Notes under the pieces: generated by a model
Seen by the model: the letters and a program-made list of their open reading frames with translations, nothing else
What the model was told of the DNA's origin: nothing
Databases searched by the model: none
Shown here: in pieces, positions 1 to 8,773 of the stretch
Layout: each line of letters opens with the position of its first letter
Numbering within the stretch: position 1 is the first letter of the stretch
Program-made: the position numbers and the translations under genes
Assembly: GCF_001375595.1 (NCBI RefSeq)
Contig: NZ_CVJQ01000001.1
Coordinates: 1,736,001-1,800,000 of the forward strand
Origin: Phenylobacterium immobile (ATCC 35973)
Lineage (GTDB): Bacteria; Pseudomonadota; Alphaproteobacteria; Caulobacterales; Caulobacteraceae
DNA: 64,000 nucleotides
Direction of reading: 5' to 3'

Positions 1-172
1 GGTCACCGTTCGTCAGACGGGCAGCCCGATCCGCCGCAAGGCTGATCAGCGCGCGACGCTCGTGGGTCTGGGTCTCAACCGCCCGGGCCGCACCTCGACC
101 TTGGAGGATACGCCCTCCGTCCGTGGGATGATCGCCAAGGTCGCCCACCTGGTCGAAGTCGTCGAGGCCTAG
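1..172 (+). CDS. rpmD: 50S ribosomal protein L30, 3' end only
   Basis: The window opens inside this gene; the reading frame starts at base 2 and gives 56 residues to a TAG stop. L30 is a small protein of the large ribosomal subunit. The visible part contains the L30 core, with [20 protein letters not shown] followed by the [14 protein letters not shown] segment, which is typical of bacterial L30. It lies directly before rplO, the standard order in the spc operon. The start codon is outside the window. Confidence 0.93.
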   Translation, partial: VTVRQTGSPIRRKADQRATLVGLGLNRPGRTSTLEDTPSVRGMIAKVAHLVEVVEA

Positions 173-209
173 GGTTCCCCTGGTCGTAGACGACATCCAG
201 AGTTAAAAG

Positions 210-242
210 CCGGCGCTGTCACCGCAGCGCCGGTTTCCTTTT
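210..242 (+). terminator. Hairpin with T-rich tail between rpmD and rplO
   Basis: A perfect 9-bp stem (CCGGCGCTG, 210-218, with CAGCGCCGG, 225-233) closes a 6-base loop and is followed by TTTCCTTTT. It has the form of an intrinsic terminator. Because rplO follows in the same operon, it may be a leaky attenuator rather than a full stop; that is inference. Confidence 0.6.
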
Positions 243-293
243 CAAGCCGAGTCGGACCGTTGGTCCGGCGCCAGATCTCCAAGGAGAGGCATT

Positions 294-800
294 ATGAGCA
301 AGTTGAACGAACTCGCCCCGCAGGAAGGCTCCACCAAGGGGCGAATGCGCGTCGGCCGTGGCCCAGGTTCGGGTAAGGGCAAGACCGCCGGTCGCGGCGT
401 GAAGGGCCAGAAGGCGCGCTCGGGCGTGTCCATCGCCGGCTTCGAAGGCGGCCAGATGCCGCTGCACATGCGGATGCCCAAGCGCGGCTTCAACAATCCC
501 TTCGCCAAGGAGTTCGCCGTCGTGAACTTCTGGCGTCTTGAGCAGGCGATCGCCGCCGGCAAGCTCGACGCCGCCAAGCTGATCGACGCTGACGCCCTCG
601 TCGCCGCCGGTGTCGTTCGTCGCGCCAAGGACGGGGTGAAGCTGCTCGGCAAGGGCGAGCTCTCGTCCAAGATCGACATCGCCGTCTACGCGGCTTCCGC
701 TTCGGCCCAGGCCGCGGTGGAGAAGGCCGGCGGCAAGCTGACCATCACCAAGCCGGAACCGCGTCCCGCGGGCAAGCTGGTCGCCAAGGCCAAGGCCTGA
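294..800 (+). CDS. rplO: 50S ribosomal protein L15
   Basis: Large-subunit protein L15, a late assembly protein that contacts 23S rRNA. The 168-residue product begins [13 protein letters not shown] and carries the Gly/Arg/Lys-rich N-terminal tail ([20 protein letters not shown], residues about 22-41) and the [20 protein letters not shown] segment that identify the family. It is slightly longer than the E. coli protein, with an Ala/Lys-rich C-terminus common in alphaproteobacteria. AAGGAGAGG lies 5 bases before the ATG. It sits between rpmD and secY in the usual spc order. Confidence 0.97.
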   Translation: MSKLNELAPQEGSTKGRMRVGRGPGSGKGKTAGRGVKGQKARSGVSIAGFEGGQMPLHMRMPKRGFNNPFAKEFAVVNFWRLEQAIAAGKLDAAKLIDADALVAAGVVRRAKDGVKLLGKGELSSKIDIAVYAASASAQAAVEKAGGKLTITKPEPRPAGKLVAKAKA

Positions 801-812
801 TCGCCTTTTGAG

Positions 813-843
813 GGGCGGGGTCGCGAATCCCGCGACACCGCCC
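813..843 (+). other. Strong hairpin in the rplO-secY spacer
   Basis: GGGCGG-G-GTCGCG (813-825) can pair with CGCGAC-A-CCGCCC (831-843) around a five-base loop with one mismatch. No T-run follows, so it is not a canonical terminator. It may be a processing or attenuation structure inside the spc operon mRNA. Confidence 0.4.
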
Positions 844-912
844 TATCTGTGCGTGGACTTAAGGCCCACGGCCTAGGTCCCTAAGCGTTAAGCGTCAGGT
901 CAGGGGATCCGT

Positions 913-2262
913 ATGGCTTCGGCCGCCGAACAGCTCGCCGCCAATATGAACTTCGGCGCCTTCCAGAAGGCGACCGAACTTCACAAGCGCATCTGGTTCA
1001 CCATCATCGCCATGATCGTCTACCGGCTGGGCACCTATGTGCCGATCCCGGGGATTGATCCCGGCGCCTTCGCCCAGGCCTTCCAGGGCCAGGCCGGCGG
1101 CATCCTGGGCATGTTCAACATGTTCTCGGGCGGCGCGGTGGAGCGGATGGCGATTTTCGCCCTCAATGTGATGCCCTATATCTCGGCGTCGATCATCGTG
1201 CAGCTGCTCGGCACGGTCTATCCGCCGTGGGAGAAGCTTCGCAAGGAAGGCGGGGAGGCGGGGCGCAAACAGCTCAATCAGTACACCCGCTACCTCACCG
1301 TCGTTCTCGCGGTCTTCCAGTCCTTCGGCATCGCCATGGGTCTGGCCGCCTCGCCCGGCCTGGTCGACAATCCCGGTCCGTTCTTCGTCGTCGCGACCGT
1401 CGTCACCCTGACCGGCGGGACGCTGTTCCTCATGTGGCTTGGCGAGCAGATCACCAGCCGCGGCGTCGGCAACGGCATCTCGCTGATCATCTTCGCCGGT
1501 ATCGTCTCGGTCCTGCCGCGCTATGTCAGCCAGGCCTTCTCGCTCACCCGCACGGGTGAAATGAGCCCGGCGGCGCTCTTCATGATCCTGGCCCTCGTCA
1601 TCGCCGTGACGGTCGCCATCGTCTTCGTCGAGCGCTCGCAGCGCCGCCTCCTGGTGCAGTATCCCAAGCGACAGGTGGGCAACCGCATGTTCGGCGGCGA
1701 CACCTCGTTCCTGCCGCTGAAAATCAACACCGCCGGCGTCATCCCGCCGATCTTCGCCTCCAGCCTGCTGCTGTTGCCGGCGACCATGCTGGGCTTCGCC
1801 TCGACGGCGAACCTGCCGCCGTGGGCGCAATGGCTGCCCACCATGGTGGGCCAGCTGCAGCACGGCCAGCCGCTGTTCATGGTGCTCTACGGCGCGCTGA
1901 TCATCTTCTTCTGCTTCTTCTACACCTCCGTGGTCTTCAACCCTGAGGACACGGCGGAGAACCTGCGCAAGTACGGCGGTTTCCTGCCGGGCATCCGGCC
2001 TGGCAAGCGCACGGCCGAGTATCTCGACTTTGTGCTGACCCGTCTGACGGTGATCGGCGCGGCCTATATCGCGCTCGTCTGCCTGCTGCCGGAACTGCTG
2101 ATCGGCTTCTACCACGCGCCCTTCTACATGGGCGGCACCTCGGTGCTCATCGTGGTGAGCGTGACCATGGATACGGTCACCCAGATCCAGTCCCATCTGC
2201 TGCAGCACCAGTACGAAGGGCTTATCCGGAAATCCAAGCTGCGGGGCGGGCGCGGCCGCTAG
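913..2262 (+). CDS. secY: Protein translocase subunit SecY
   Basis: Central channel subunit of the SecYEG complex in the inner membrane. The 449-residue product has the SecY pattern of about ten membrane helices, the plug-region sequence GIDPGAFAQAF (about residues 48-58), the GGAVERMAIFALNVMPYISA motif after the first periplasmic loop, and FNPEDTAENLRKYGGFLPG in the large cytoplasmic loop. The ATG has CAGGGGAT upstream. It follows rplO and precedes adk, the common alphaproteobacterial order. Confidence 0.98.
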   Translation: MASAAEQLAANMNFGAFQKATELHKRIWFTIIAMIVYRLGTYVPIPGIDPGAFAQAFQGQAGGILGMFNMFSGGAVERMAIFALNVMPYISASIIVQLLGTVYPPWEKLRKEGGEAGRKQLNQYTRYLTVVLAVFQSFGIAMGLAASPGLVDNPGPFFVVATVVTLTGGTLFLMWLGEQITSRGVGNGISLIIFAGIVSVLPRYVSQAFSLTRTGEMSPAALFMILALVIAVTVAIVFVERSQRRLLVQYPKRQVGNRMFGGDTSFLPLKINTAGVIPPIFASSLLLLPATMLGFASTANLPPWAQWLPTMVGQLQHGQPLFMVLYGALIIFFCFFYTSVVFNPEDTAENLRKYGGFLPGIRPGKRTAEYLDFVLTRLTVIGAAYIALVCLLPELLIGFYHAPFYMGGTSVLIVVSVTMDTVTQIQSHLLQHQYEGLIRKSKLRGGRGR

Positions 2263-2325
2263 GCTGCGCTCTGAACGAGGACCAACGGGCGCCGCGGGGG
2301 TGGCGTCCGGGCAAGGGGCATCTCT

Positions 2326-2895
2326 ATGAATCTGATCCTGTTCGGCCCGCCCGCGGCGGGGAAGGGGACCCAGGCCAAGCGCCTGGTTGAAGGCCGCGGC
2401 ATGGTCCAGCTGTCGACCGGCGACATGCTGCGCGCCGCCGTCGCCTCGGGCTCCGAGCTCGGCCAGCGGGTCGCCGGCATCATGCAGCGCGGCGACCTGG
2501 TCACCGACGCCATCGTCATCGAGCTGATCGAGCAACGTTTGCCCGAAGCCGAGGCCGCTGGCGGCGCGATCTTCGATGGCTTCCCGCGCACGCTCGCCCA
2601 AGCCGAGGCGCTCGACGCCATGCTGGCCGGCCGCGGCGCCAAGATCGACCTCGTCGTTCGCCTGAAGGTCGACGACGCCGAGCTGACCCAACGGATCGCT
2701 GGCCGGTTCGCCGAGAGCGGGCGTCCGGACGACAATCCGGAAAGCTTCAAGGTCCGGCTCGGCGCCTACAACAACCAGACCGCCCCGCTGCTTCCCTACT
2801 ACAAGGGGCAGGGCAAGCTGGTGGAAGTCGACGGCATGGCCGCCATCGCCGAGGTGGCCCAGGCCATCGATCAGGCCCTGGCGGCGCACGCCTGA
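2326..2895 (+). CDS. adk: Adenylate kinase
   Basis: Converts ATP and AMP to two ADP in the cytoplasm. The 189-residue protein begins MNLILFGPPAAGKGTQAKRL with the P-loop GPPAAGKGT at residues 7-15, then STGDMLRAAV (AMP site) and DGFPRTLAQAEALD. The LID is short and lacks zinc-binding cysteines, so this is the short-type enzyme usual in alphaproteobacteria. It is 63 bases after secY and probably co-transcribed with it. Confidence 0.97.
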   Translation: MNLILFGPPAAGKGTQAKRLVEGRGMVQLSTGDMLRAAVASGSELGQRVAGIMQRGDLVTDAIVIELIEQRLPEAEAAGGAIFDGFPRTLAQAEALDAMLAGRGAKIDLVVRLKVDDAELTQRIAGRFAESGRPDDNPESFKVRLGAYNNQTAPLLPYYKGQGKLVEVDGMAAIAEVAQAIDQALAAHA

Positions 2896-3016
2896 ACCAT
2901 GGATCGGTTTGCCACCTTACGCGTCTCGTGCTTTCCTCAAGCGGCCGGATCGATCGCTCTGGGATTCGCGCGTCGCGGGGTCCAGGCCGGCCCTTCGCAA
3001 ATCGTCGTTTCCGGCA

Positions 3017-3044
3017 TTGACGGAAGCGGCGCGATCCCTATAAC
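3017..3044 (+). promoter_or_regulatory. Predicted sigma-70 promoter before rpsM
   Basis: TTGACG (3017-3022), a 16-base spacer and TATAAC (3039-3044) match the housekeeping promoter well. The site lies in the 279-base gap between adk and rpsM. It would give an independent transcript for rpsM-rpsK-rpoA-rplQ. No other gene is supported in this gap. Confidence 0.6.
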
Positions 3045-3174
3045 CATGCCCTTCCGCGATTCAGCGCGATGGACGCGCCGGCCTAAGCCCTTCGGGCGAG
3101 GTCGGGGCGTCGCTCGCGCTTTTCTTGCGTGACCTTATTCTTCGCGGCCTTGGCCGCGACTGGGAGATCTCCAC

Positions 3175-3543
3175 GTGGCCCGTATTGCTGGCGTCAACAT
3201 TCCCACGAACAAGCGCGTTGTGATCGCGTTGCAGTACATCCATGGCATCGGCCCGCAGAGCGCGCGTGAGATCGTCGGTAAGGTCGGCATCGAAGACGCC
3301 CGCCGCGTCAACCAGCTGACCGACGCCGAAGTCCTGCAGATCCGCGAGACCATCGACCGTGATTACACCGTCGAGGGCGACCTGCGCCGCGAGACGGCCG
3401 TCAACATCAAGCGCCTGATGGACCTGGCCTGCTACCGCGGCCTGCGTCACCGCAAGGGCCTGCCGGTGCGCGGTCAGCGCACCCACACCAACGCCCGCAC
3501 CCGCAAGGGTCCGGCCAAGCCGATCGCCGGCAAGAAGAAGTAA
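3175..3543 (+). CDS. rpsM: 30S ribosomal protein S13
   Basis: Small-subunit head protein S13, which contacts the P-site tRNA and forms bridges to the 50S subunit. The 122-residue product starts at GTG and reads [20 protein letters not shown], with [13 protein letters not shown] and the C-terminal [18 protein letters not shown], all diagnostic. The basic C-terminal tail ends IAGKKK. It starts the alpha-operon segment followed by rpsK, rpoA and rplQ. Confidence 0.97.
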   Translation: MARIAGVNIPTNKRVVIALQYIHGIGPQSAREIVGKVGIEDARRVNQLTDAEVLQIRETIDRDYTVEGDLRRETAVNIKRLMDLACYRGLRHRKGLPVRGQRTHTNARTRKGPAKPIAGKKK

Positions 3544-3558
3544 GAGAGTCTACCTCCG

Positions 3559-3948
3559 ATGGCCAAGGAACCGGCTCGCGTCAAACGGCGCGAACGCAAG
3601 AACATCACCTCGGGCGTGGCGCACGTGAACGCCTCGTTCAACAACACCATGATCACCATCACCGACGCTCAAGGGAATACGATTTCCTGGTCGTCGGCGG
3701 GCATGATGGGCTTCAAGGGTTCGCGCAAATCGACCCCTTACGCCGCCCAGATGGCCGCCGAGGACGCTGGCCGCAAGGCTGCCGAGCATGGCGTCAAGAC
3801 ACTGGAAGTCAGCGTTTCTGGTCCGGGTTCGGGCCGTGAATCGGCGCTGCGCGCGCTTCAGTCCGTTGGCATGACGATCACGACCATCCGCGACGTGACG
3901 CCGATCCCGCACAACGGCTGCCGTCCGCCTAAGCGCCGCCGCGTCTGA
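3559..3948 (+). CDS. rpsK: 30S ribosomal protein S11
   Basis: Platform protein S11 of the small subunit. The 129-residue product has [20 protein letters not shown] near the N-terminus, [20 protein letters not shown] in the middle, and the conserved end [18 protein letters not shown]. It lies 15 bases after rpsM. Confidence 0.98.
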   Translation: MAKEPARVKRRERKNITSGVAHVNASFNNTMITITDAQGNTISWSSAGMMGFKGSRKSTPYAAQMAAEDAGRKAAEHGVKTLEVSVSGPGSGRESALRALQSVGMTITTIRDVTPIPHNGCRPPKRRRV

Positions 3949-4024
3949 GGCGCGTACCGCCGAACTTCCCCACGCCGGCCCGCATTCGCGGCCGGCGCTC
4001 CTGCGTTTCGAGGGACACCCATCC

Positions 4025-5041
4025 GTGATCGAAAGAAACTGGAACGAGCTCATCCGTCCCGAGAAGCCGCAGATCGAGACCGGCGCCGACGCCAGCCGCA
4101 AGGCGCGTCTGGTGGCCGAACCTCTCGAACGCGGCTTTGGTGTGACGCTGGGCAACAGCCTGCGCCGCGTGCTGCTGTCGTCGTTGCAGGGCGCTGCCGT
4201 CACCGCCGTTCAGATTGACGGCGTCGTGCATGAATTCTCCTCGATCGAAGGCGTCCGCGAAGACGTCGTCGACATCGTGTTGAACATCAAGCAGCTCGCC
4301 GTGCGCATGCACGCCGAAGGCCCGAAGCGCATGACCCTGCGCGCCACCGGCCCTGGCCCGGTGACCGCCAGCCAGATCGAGGCGCCGTCGGACATCGAAA
4401 TCCTGAACGGCGACCATGTGCTCTGCACCCTCGACGAGGGCGCGACCGTGCGCATGGAGTTCACCGTTCAGACCGGCAAGGGCTATGTCGCCGCTGAACT
4501 GAACCGGCCGGAAGACGCCGCCATCGGCCTGATCGCCGTGGATGCGCTCTATTCGCCCGTGAAGCGCGTCGCCTACCGCGTCGAGCCGACCCGGCAGGGC
4601 CAGAGCCTCGACTACGACAAGCTGATCATGGAAGTTGAAACCAACGGCGCGGTCACCCCCGTTGACGCCGTGGCCTACGCTGCGCGCATCCTCCAGGACC
4701 AGCTGCAGATCTTCATCACCTTCGAAGAGCCGAAGAAGAAGGTCGAAGGCGAAGCCAAGCCCGAGCTGCCGTTCAACCCGGCCCTGCTGAAGAAGGTCGA
4801 CGAACTGGAACTGTCGGTCCGCTCGGCCAACTGCTTGAAGAACGACAATATCGTCTACATCGGCGACCTCATCCAGAAGACCGAAGCCGAGATGCTCCGC
4901 ACCCCGAACTTCGGCCGTAAGTCGCTCAACGAGATCAAGGAAGTCCTCGCCGGAATGAGCCTGCACCTCGGCATGGACATTCCGAACTGGCCGCCTGAGA
5001 ACATCGAAGAGCTGGCCAAGAAGTTCGAAGACCAGATGTAA
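4025..5041 (+). CDS. rpoA: DNA-directed RNA polymerase subunit alpha
   Basis: Alpha subunit that dimerises to nucleate RNA polymerase assembly. The 338-residue product starts at GTG and begins [18 protein letters not shown]. The N-terminal assembly domain covers residues 1 to about 235, with [18 protein letters not shown] (about 38-55). A linker is followed by the C-terminal DNA- and activator-contacting domain (about 255-325), with [15 protein letters not shown] and [14 protein letters not shown]. Length and domain order are normal. It lies between rpsK and rplQ. Confidence 0.98.
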   Translation: MIERNWNELIRPEKPQIETGADASRKARLVAEPLERGFGVTLGNSLRRVLLSSLQGAAVTAVQIDGVVHEFSSIEGVREDVVDIVLNIKQLAVRMHAEGPKRMTLRATGPGPVTASQIEAPSDIEILNGDHVLCTLDEGATVRMEFTVQTGKGYVAAELNRPEDAAIGLIAVDALYSPVKRVAYRVEPTRQGQSLDYDKLIMEVETNGAVTPVDAVAYAARILQDQLQIFITFEEPKKKVEGEAKPELPFNPALLKKVDELELSVRSANCLKNDNIVYIGDLIQKTEAEMLRTPNFGRKSLNEIKEVLAGMSLHLGMDIPNWPPENIEELAKKFEDQM

Positions 5042-5092
5042 TTTTCGAGCGGCGCGTCGGGAGACGCCCCGCGACCTGAAGGAGAGACTTCC

Positions 5093-5506
5093 ATGCGCCA
5101 CGGTAAAGCGCACCGCAAACTCGGTCGCACCAGCGCCCACCGCACGGCCCTGTTCGCCAACATGGCCGCGAGCCTGATCAAGCACGAGCAGATCGTGACG
5201 ACCCTGCCGAAGGCCAAGGAGCTTCGTCCCTTCGTCGAGAAGCTCGTCTCGCTCGGCAAGCGTGGCGATCTGCATGCGCGCCGCCAGGCGATCAGCCAGG
5301 TTCGCGACGTGGAGCAGGTCGGCAAGCTGTTCGGCGTTCTGGCGCCGCGCTACGCGGAGCGTCCGGGCGGCTATATCCGCGTGCTCAAGGCCGGCTTCCG
5401 CTACGGCGACAACGCGCCGCTGGCCGTCATCGAGTTCGTCGATCGCGACCCGGCCGAGAAGGGCAAGGACTCCGGTCCGAAGCCGGAAGCGGCCTTCGTC
5501 GAGTAA
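5093..5506 (+). CDS. rplQ: 50S ribosomal protein L17
   Basis: Large-subunit protein L17 near the peptide exit tunnel. The 137-residue product begins [20 protein letters not shown] and has [20 protein letters not shown] and [18 protein letters not shown], all family signatures. GAAGGAGAG lies upstream of the ATG. It is the last gene of the ribosomal cluster, and a strong terminator follows. Confidence 0.97.
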   Translation: MRHGKAHRKLGRTSAHRTALFANMAASLIKHEQIVTTLPKAKELRPFVEKLVSLGKRGDLHARRQAISQVRDVEQVGKLFGVLAPRYAERPGGYIRVLKAGFRYGDNAPLAVIEFVDRDPAEKGKDSGPKPEAAFVE

Positions 5507-5534
5507 GAAATGTCGGGCGCAAAGCCTGATCGCA

Positions 5535-5569
5535 GGGCCCCGGAACGCAGGTTCCGGGGCCTTTCGCTT
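5535..5569 (+). terminator. Intrinsic terminator after rplQ
   Basis: A perfect 11-bp stem (GGCCCCGGAAC, 5536-5546; GTTCCGGGGCC, 5551-5561) with a GCAG loop is followed by TTTCGCTT. It closes the ribosomal protein operon. Confidence 0.85.
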
Positions 5570-5652
5570 GTCTGGGCGCGGACAGCGCCGCCGGACGGCC
5601 TTGACCGCCCGGCGAAGGCTGCGAGGATCCTCACCCATCCCGTGGGCGTGCC

Positions 5653-5815
5653 ATGACCCGAAAGCCAAAGGCCGCGTTCGGCTTCATCTTCGCCAGGCCG
5701 CGATGAATTCGGCGGTCTGATCTTCGTGGCCGCGGCCCTCTTGCTCGCAGCCTTCGCCCTGGCTTTGCGTTCTGAAGCTGAGCCACAAGAGACCCAAGCG
5801 GCCGCCGCGCCTTGA
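5653..5815 (+). pseudogene. Possible small one-helix membrane protein, split by a frameshift
   Basis: The 361-base gap between rplQ and the DegQ-like gene holds the terminator above and this candidate. Frame 1 gives MTRKPKAAFGFIFARPR, stopping at 5703-5705. The overlapping frame 2 continues from 5702 as DEFGGLIFVAAALLLAAFAL, then LALRSEAEPQETQAAAAP, stopping at 5813-5815. Joined by a one-base shift near 5701, they would form a protein of about 54 residues with a basic N-terminus and one hydrophobic helix. The second frame has no ATG of its own. It could be a decayed gene, a sequence error or chance. Confidence 0.3.
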
Positions 5816-5867
5816 TTGCGCCGAAAATCGTCCGCACCTGAAGCAATAAGAAGACTCTGGAGACCCT

Positions 5868-7289
5868 ATGCGCCCAGCCGCCCGCCTCGTCCTGCCCGCC
5901 CTGATGCTGATGGCCGCCTGCTCCAACCCCAATGGCCAATCGCAGGCCCAAACGCCGCCGCTCGCGACGCCCACCCGTGCGGTCCCGGCCAGCGCGCTTT
6001 CCCTGAAGCAGTCTTTCGCCCCCGTCGTGCGCCGGGCTGCGCCGGCCGTGGTCAACATCTCGTCCAAGCGCATGGTGCGTCAGCGGGCGGACCCCTTCTG
6101 GGAAATGTTCGGCATGGGCGCGCCGCGCGATCGGGTTGAGGGCTCGCTCGGCTCCGGCGTCATCGTCCGGCCTGACGGCGTCATCGTGACCAACAACCAT
6201 GTGGTCGCCGGCGGCGAGGAGATCACGGTCGCGCTCGCCGACCGCCGCGAATTCACCGCCAAGATTCTGCTCGCCGACCCACGCTCGGACCTGGCCATCC
6301 TCAAGATCAACGTGCCAGCCGGCGAGCGCCTGCCCGTCCTGGCCATCGACGACAGCGGCGACGCCCAGATCGGCGACCTGGTGCTGGCCATCGGCGATCC
6401 CTTCGGCGTCGGCCAGACCGTGACCAACGGCATTATCTCGGCGCTCAATCGCACCGCTGATCCCAATGGCGATGCGGCCGCCGCCTACATCCAGACCGAC
6501 GCGGCGATCAATCCGGGCAACTCGGGCGGCGCGCTGGTCGACATGGACGGCGACCTGATCGGCGTGAACAGCTTCATCCTCTCGCGCTCGGGCGCCTCGG
6601 CCGGCGTGGGCTTCGCCGTGCCCGCCGCCGTCATCCGTCGCGTGGTCGAGACCGCCGTCGGCGGCGGCAGCGCCGTGGTCCGGCCCTGGCTCGGCGCACG
6701 CCTGCAGACGGTCACGCCCGAGATCGCCCGCAGCATCGGCCAGGCCATCCCGCAAGGCGCGCTCGTCGCCGACCTCTGGCCGGGCGGCCCCGCCGCCCGC
6801 GCCGGCCTGAGGCAGGGCGATGTGGTGGTCAGCGTCGATGGCCGCCCCGTCGCCGACGCCGCGGCCGCCAACTATGGCGTCGGCACGCACCGCCCGGGCG
6901 AGACCATCCGCATCGGCGTCCGCCGCACCGGCGGCGAACAGGCGCTCACCCTGCGCGCCGAGGCCCCACCCGCGACGCCGGCGCGGGACGAACGCCTCAT
7001 CCGTGGCCGCAATCCCTTCGATGGCGCGACCGTCGTCAATCTGTCCCCGGCCGTCGCCGACGAGGCGGGCCTTGATCCCTTCATTCCCGCCGGCGTCCTG
7101 GTGCTGAAGGTGGGGCAGGGGCTGGCCATGAACGCCGGCCTGCAACCCGGCGACATCATCCGCGACGTCAACGGGCGCACCATCCGCGCCGTTGGCGATC
7201 TCACGGGCGCCGTCGCCCAACCCGCCGTCGGCTGGCGCGTCACCATCGAACGCGGCGGCCAGACCGTCACCGCCACCTTCCGGATCTAA
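5868..7289 (+). CDS. DegQ/HtrA-family serine endoprotease, predicted lipoprotein
   Basis: Envelope quality-control protease that degrades misfolded proteins. The 473-residue product starts with a lipoprotein signal (LMLMAAC, lipobox Cys18) rather than a cleaved Sec signal. The trypsin-like domain has the full triad: His111 in TNNHVVAGG, Asp141 in RSDLAILKI and Ser219 in NPGNSGGAL. Two PDZ domains follow at about 265-360 and 375-470. Length and architecture match DegQ/DegP. Lipid anchoring would tether it to a membrane face. It stands alone after the ribosomal operon, with rarA 133 bases downstream. Confidence 0.93.
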   Translation: MRPAARLVLPALMLMAACSNPNGQSQAQTPPLATPTRAVPASALSLKQSFAPVVRRAAPAVVNISSKRMVRQRADPFWEMFGMGAPRDRVEGSLGSGVIVRPDGVIVTNNHVVAGGEEITVALADRREFTAKILLADPRSDLAILKINVPAGERLPVLAIDDSGDAQIGDLVLAIGDPFGVGQTVTNGIISALNRTADPNGDAAAAYIQTDAAINPGNSGGALVDMDGDLIGVNSFILSRSGASAGVGFAVPAAVIRRVVETAVGGGSAVVRPWLGARLQTVTPEIARSIGQAIPQGALVADLWPGGPAARAGLRQGDVVVSVDGRPVADAAAANYGVGTHRPGETIRIGVRRTGGEQALTLRAEAPPATPARDERLIRGRNPFDGATVVNLSPAVADEAGLDPFIPAGVLVLKVGQGLAMNAGLQPGDIIRDVNGRTIRAVGDLTGAVAQPAVGWRVTIERGGQTVTATFRI

Positions 7290-7315
7290 CGCCGCAGACG
7301 ACTGCACTCTGGCTT

Positions 7316-7338
7316 CCTTCTCCCCTTGCGGGAGAAGG
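7316..7338. repeat. Short palindromic intergenic repeat
   Basis: CCTTCTCCC, a short loop and its complement form a 23-base palindrome. A very similar sequence lies at 36591-36611. These CTCCCC-TTGCGGG-type palindromes are common intergenic elements in Caulobacterales. This one lies between the DegQ-like gene and rarA and could act as a terminator. Confidence 0.5.
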
Positions 7339-7422
7339 CAGGACTCAAGCACCGGTGTTGAAGGATCGAAGGCGGCCGAGCGGGTGTTTTGTGATCGTCC
7401 CCTTGGAGCCTACACTTCCCCC

Positions 7423-8724
7423 ATGCCCGATCTCTTCGAAGCCGCCGGTCTGAAGCCGCAGGCGCCTGGCCCGCTCGCCGACCGCCTGCGGCCCCAGGCG
7501 TTGGACGAGGTGATCGGCCAGGATCACCTGCTGGGCCCCGAAGGCCCGATCCGCCGGATGGCTGACGCCCGCAGGCTCGCCTCCATGATCCTCTGGGGCC
7601 CGCCCGGCACCGGCAAGACCACCATCGCCCGCCTGCTGGCCAAGGCCGCCGGCTATGAGTTCCAGCAGCTCTCGGCGGTGTTCTCCGGGGTCGCCGATCT
7701 GAAGAAGGCCTTCGAACAGGCCCGCGTTCGCCGCGCCGCCGGCCAGAACACCCTGCTCTTCATCGACGAAATCCACCGCTTCAACCGCGCCCAGCAGGAC
7801 GCTTTCCTGCCCTTCGTCGAAGAGGGGGTCGTCACCCTGGTCGGCGCCACCACCGAGAACCCGTCCTTCGAACTGAACGGCGCGCTGCTGTCCCGCGCCC
7901 AGGTGTTTGTCCTGCGCCGCCTGGACGAGCCGGCGCTCAGCGAACTGATCGCCCGCGCCGAGGCCTTCGAAGGCCGGCCCCTGCCGCTCGACGACCAGGC
8001 CCGTGAGGCTCTGATGGCGATGGCCGATGGCGACGGCCGCTACCTGCTGACGCTCGCCGAGACCCTGTTCAACATCGCCAGCGCCAAGCCCCTCGACATC
8101 AAGGCCCTCGGCGAGATCCTGCAGAAGCGTGCGCCCGCCTACGACAAGGACCGGGAGGAGCACTACAACCTCATCTCCGCGCTGCATAAATCGATCCGCG
8201 GTTCAGACCCGGACGCCGCCCTCTATTGGTTGGCCCGTATGCTGGCCGGCGGGGAGGACCCGCTGTTCATCGCCCGGCGCCTGGTCCGGGCCGCCGCCGA
8301 GGACATCGGCGCCGCTGACCCCACCGCGCTGATCCTCGCCGTGGCGGCCAAGGACACCTACGACTTTCTAGGGTCTCCGGAGGGCGAGATCGCGCTCGCC
8401 CAGCTGGTGGTGCATCTCGCCACCGCGCCCAAGTCCAACGCCGTCTACAAGGCCTACAGCGCCGCCATGAAGGCCGCCCGCGCCACCGGCTCCCTCATGC
8501 CGCCCGCCCACATCCGCAACGCGCCGACGCGGCTGATGAAGGATCTCGGCTACGGCAAGGGCTACGCCTACGACCACGACACCGAAGACGGCTTCTCCGG
8601 CCAGAACTACTTCCCCGACGGTATGGCGCGGCAGCAGTTCTACGCGCCCAAGGGCGAGGGCCGTGAAGGCCCCATCAAGGAGCGCCTCGAGCGCTGGGCC
8701 CAGATCCGCGCACGCAAAGGCTGA
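7423..8724 (+). CDS. rarA: Replication-associated recombination protein A, AAA+ ATPase
   Basis: RarA/MgsA works at stalled replication forks. From the ATG at 7423 the product is 433 residues, beginning MPDLFEAAGLKPQAPGPLAD. The Walker A motif is GPPGTGKTT (about 59-67), Walker B is LLFIDEIHRF (about 111-120), and the sensor region is VGATTENPSFELN. The C-terminal part has YDKDREEHYNLISALHKSIR, then the tetramerisation region with NYFPDG. A longer upstream reading is possible but overlaps the previous gene and lacks family similarity, so the ATG at 7423 is preferred. Confidence 0.95.
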   Translation: MPDLFEAAGLKPQAPGPLADRLRPQALDEVIGQDHLLGPEGPIRRMADARRLASMILWGPPGTGKTTIARLLAKAAGYEFQQLSAVFSGVADLKKAFEQARVRRAAGQNTLLFIDEIHRFNRAQQDAFLPFVEEGVVTLVGATTENPSFELNGALLSRAQVFVLRRLDEPALSELIARAEAFEGRPLPLDDQAREALMAMADGDGRYLLTLAETLFNIASAKPLDIKALGEILQKRAPAYDKDREEHYNLISALHKSIRGSDPDAALYWLARMLAGGEDPLFIARRLVRAAAEDIGAADPTALILAVAAKDTYDFLGSPEGEIALAQLVVHLATAPKSNAVYKAYSAAMKAARATGSLMPPAHIRNAPTRLMKDLGYGKGYAYDHDTEDGFSGQNYFPDGMARQQFYAPKGEGREGPIKERLERWAQIRARKG

Positions 8725-8773
8725 CGGACAGCCAAGGTTGAGCTAGCCTCACCGTCTGGGACGGAGGCTCTCC

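Noticed and set aside
895..2889. Long minus-strand ORF of 664 codons opposite secY and adk
   Set aside because: It lies wholly antisense to two certain genes, is full of low-complexity His/Arg/Asp/Gly, and exists because GC-rich third positions remove stops. Similar shadows at 3929-5668, 5631-7352 and 14756-16549 were rejected for the same reason.
2899..3132. Plus-strand ORF of 77 codons between adk and rpsM
   Set aside because: No ribosome-binding site, no recognisable sequence, and it overlaps the predicted rpsM promoter.
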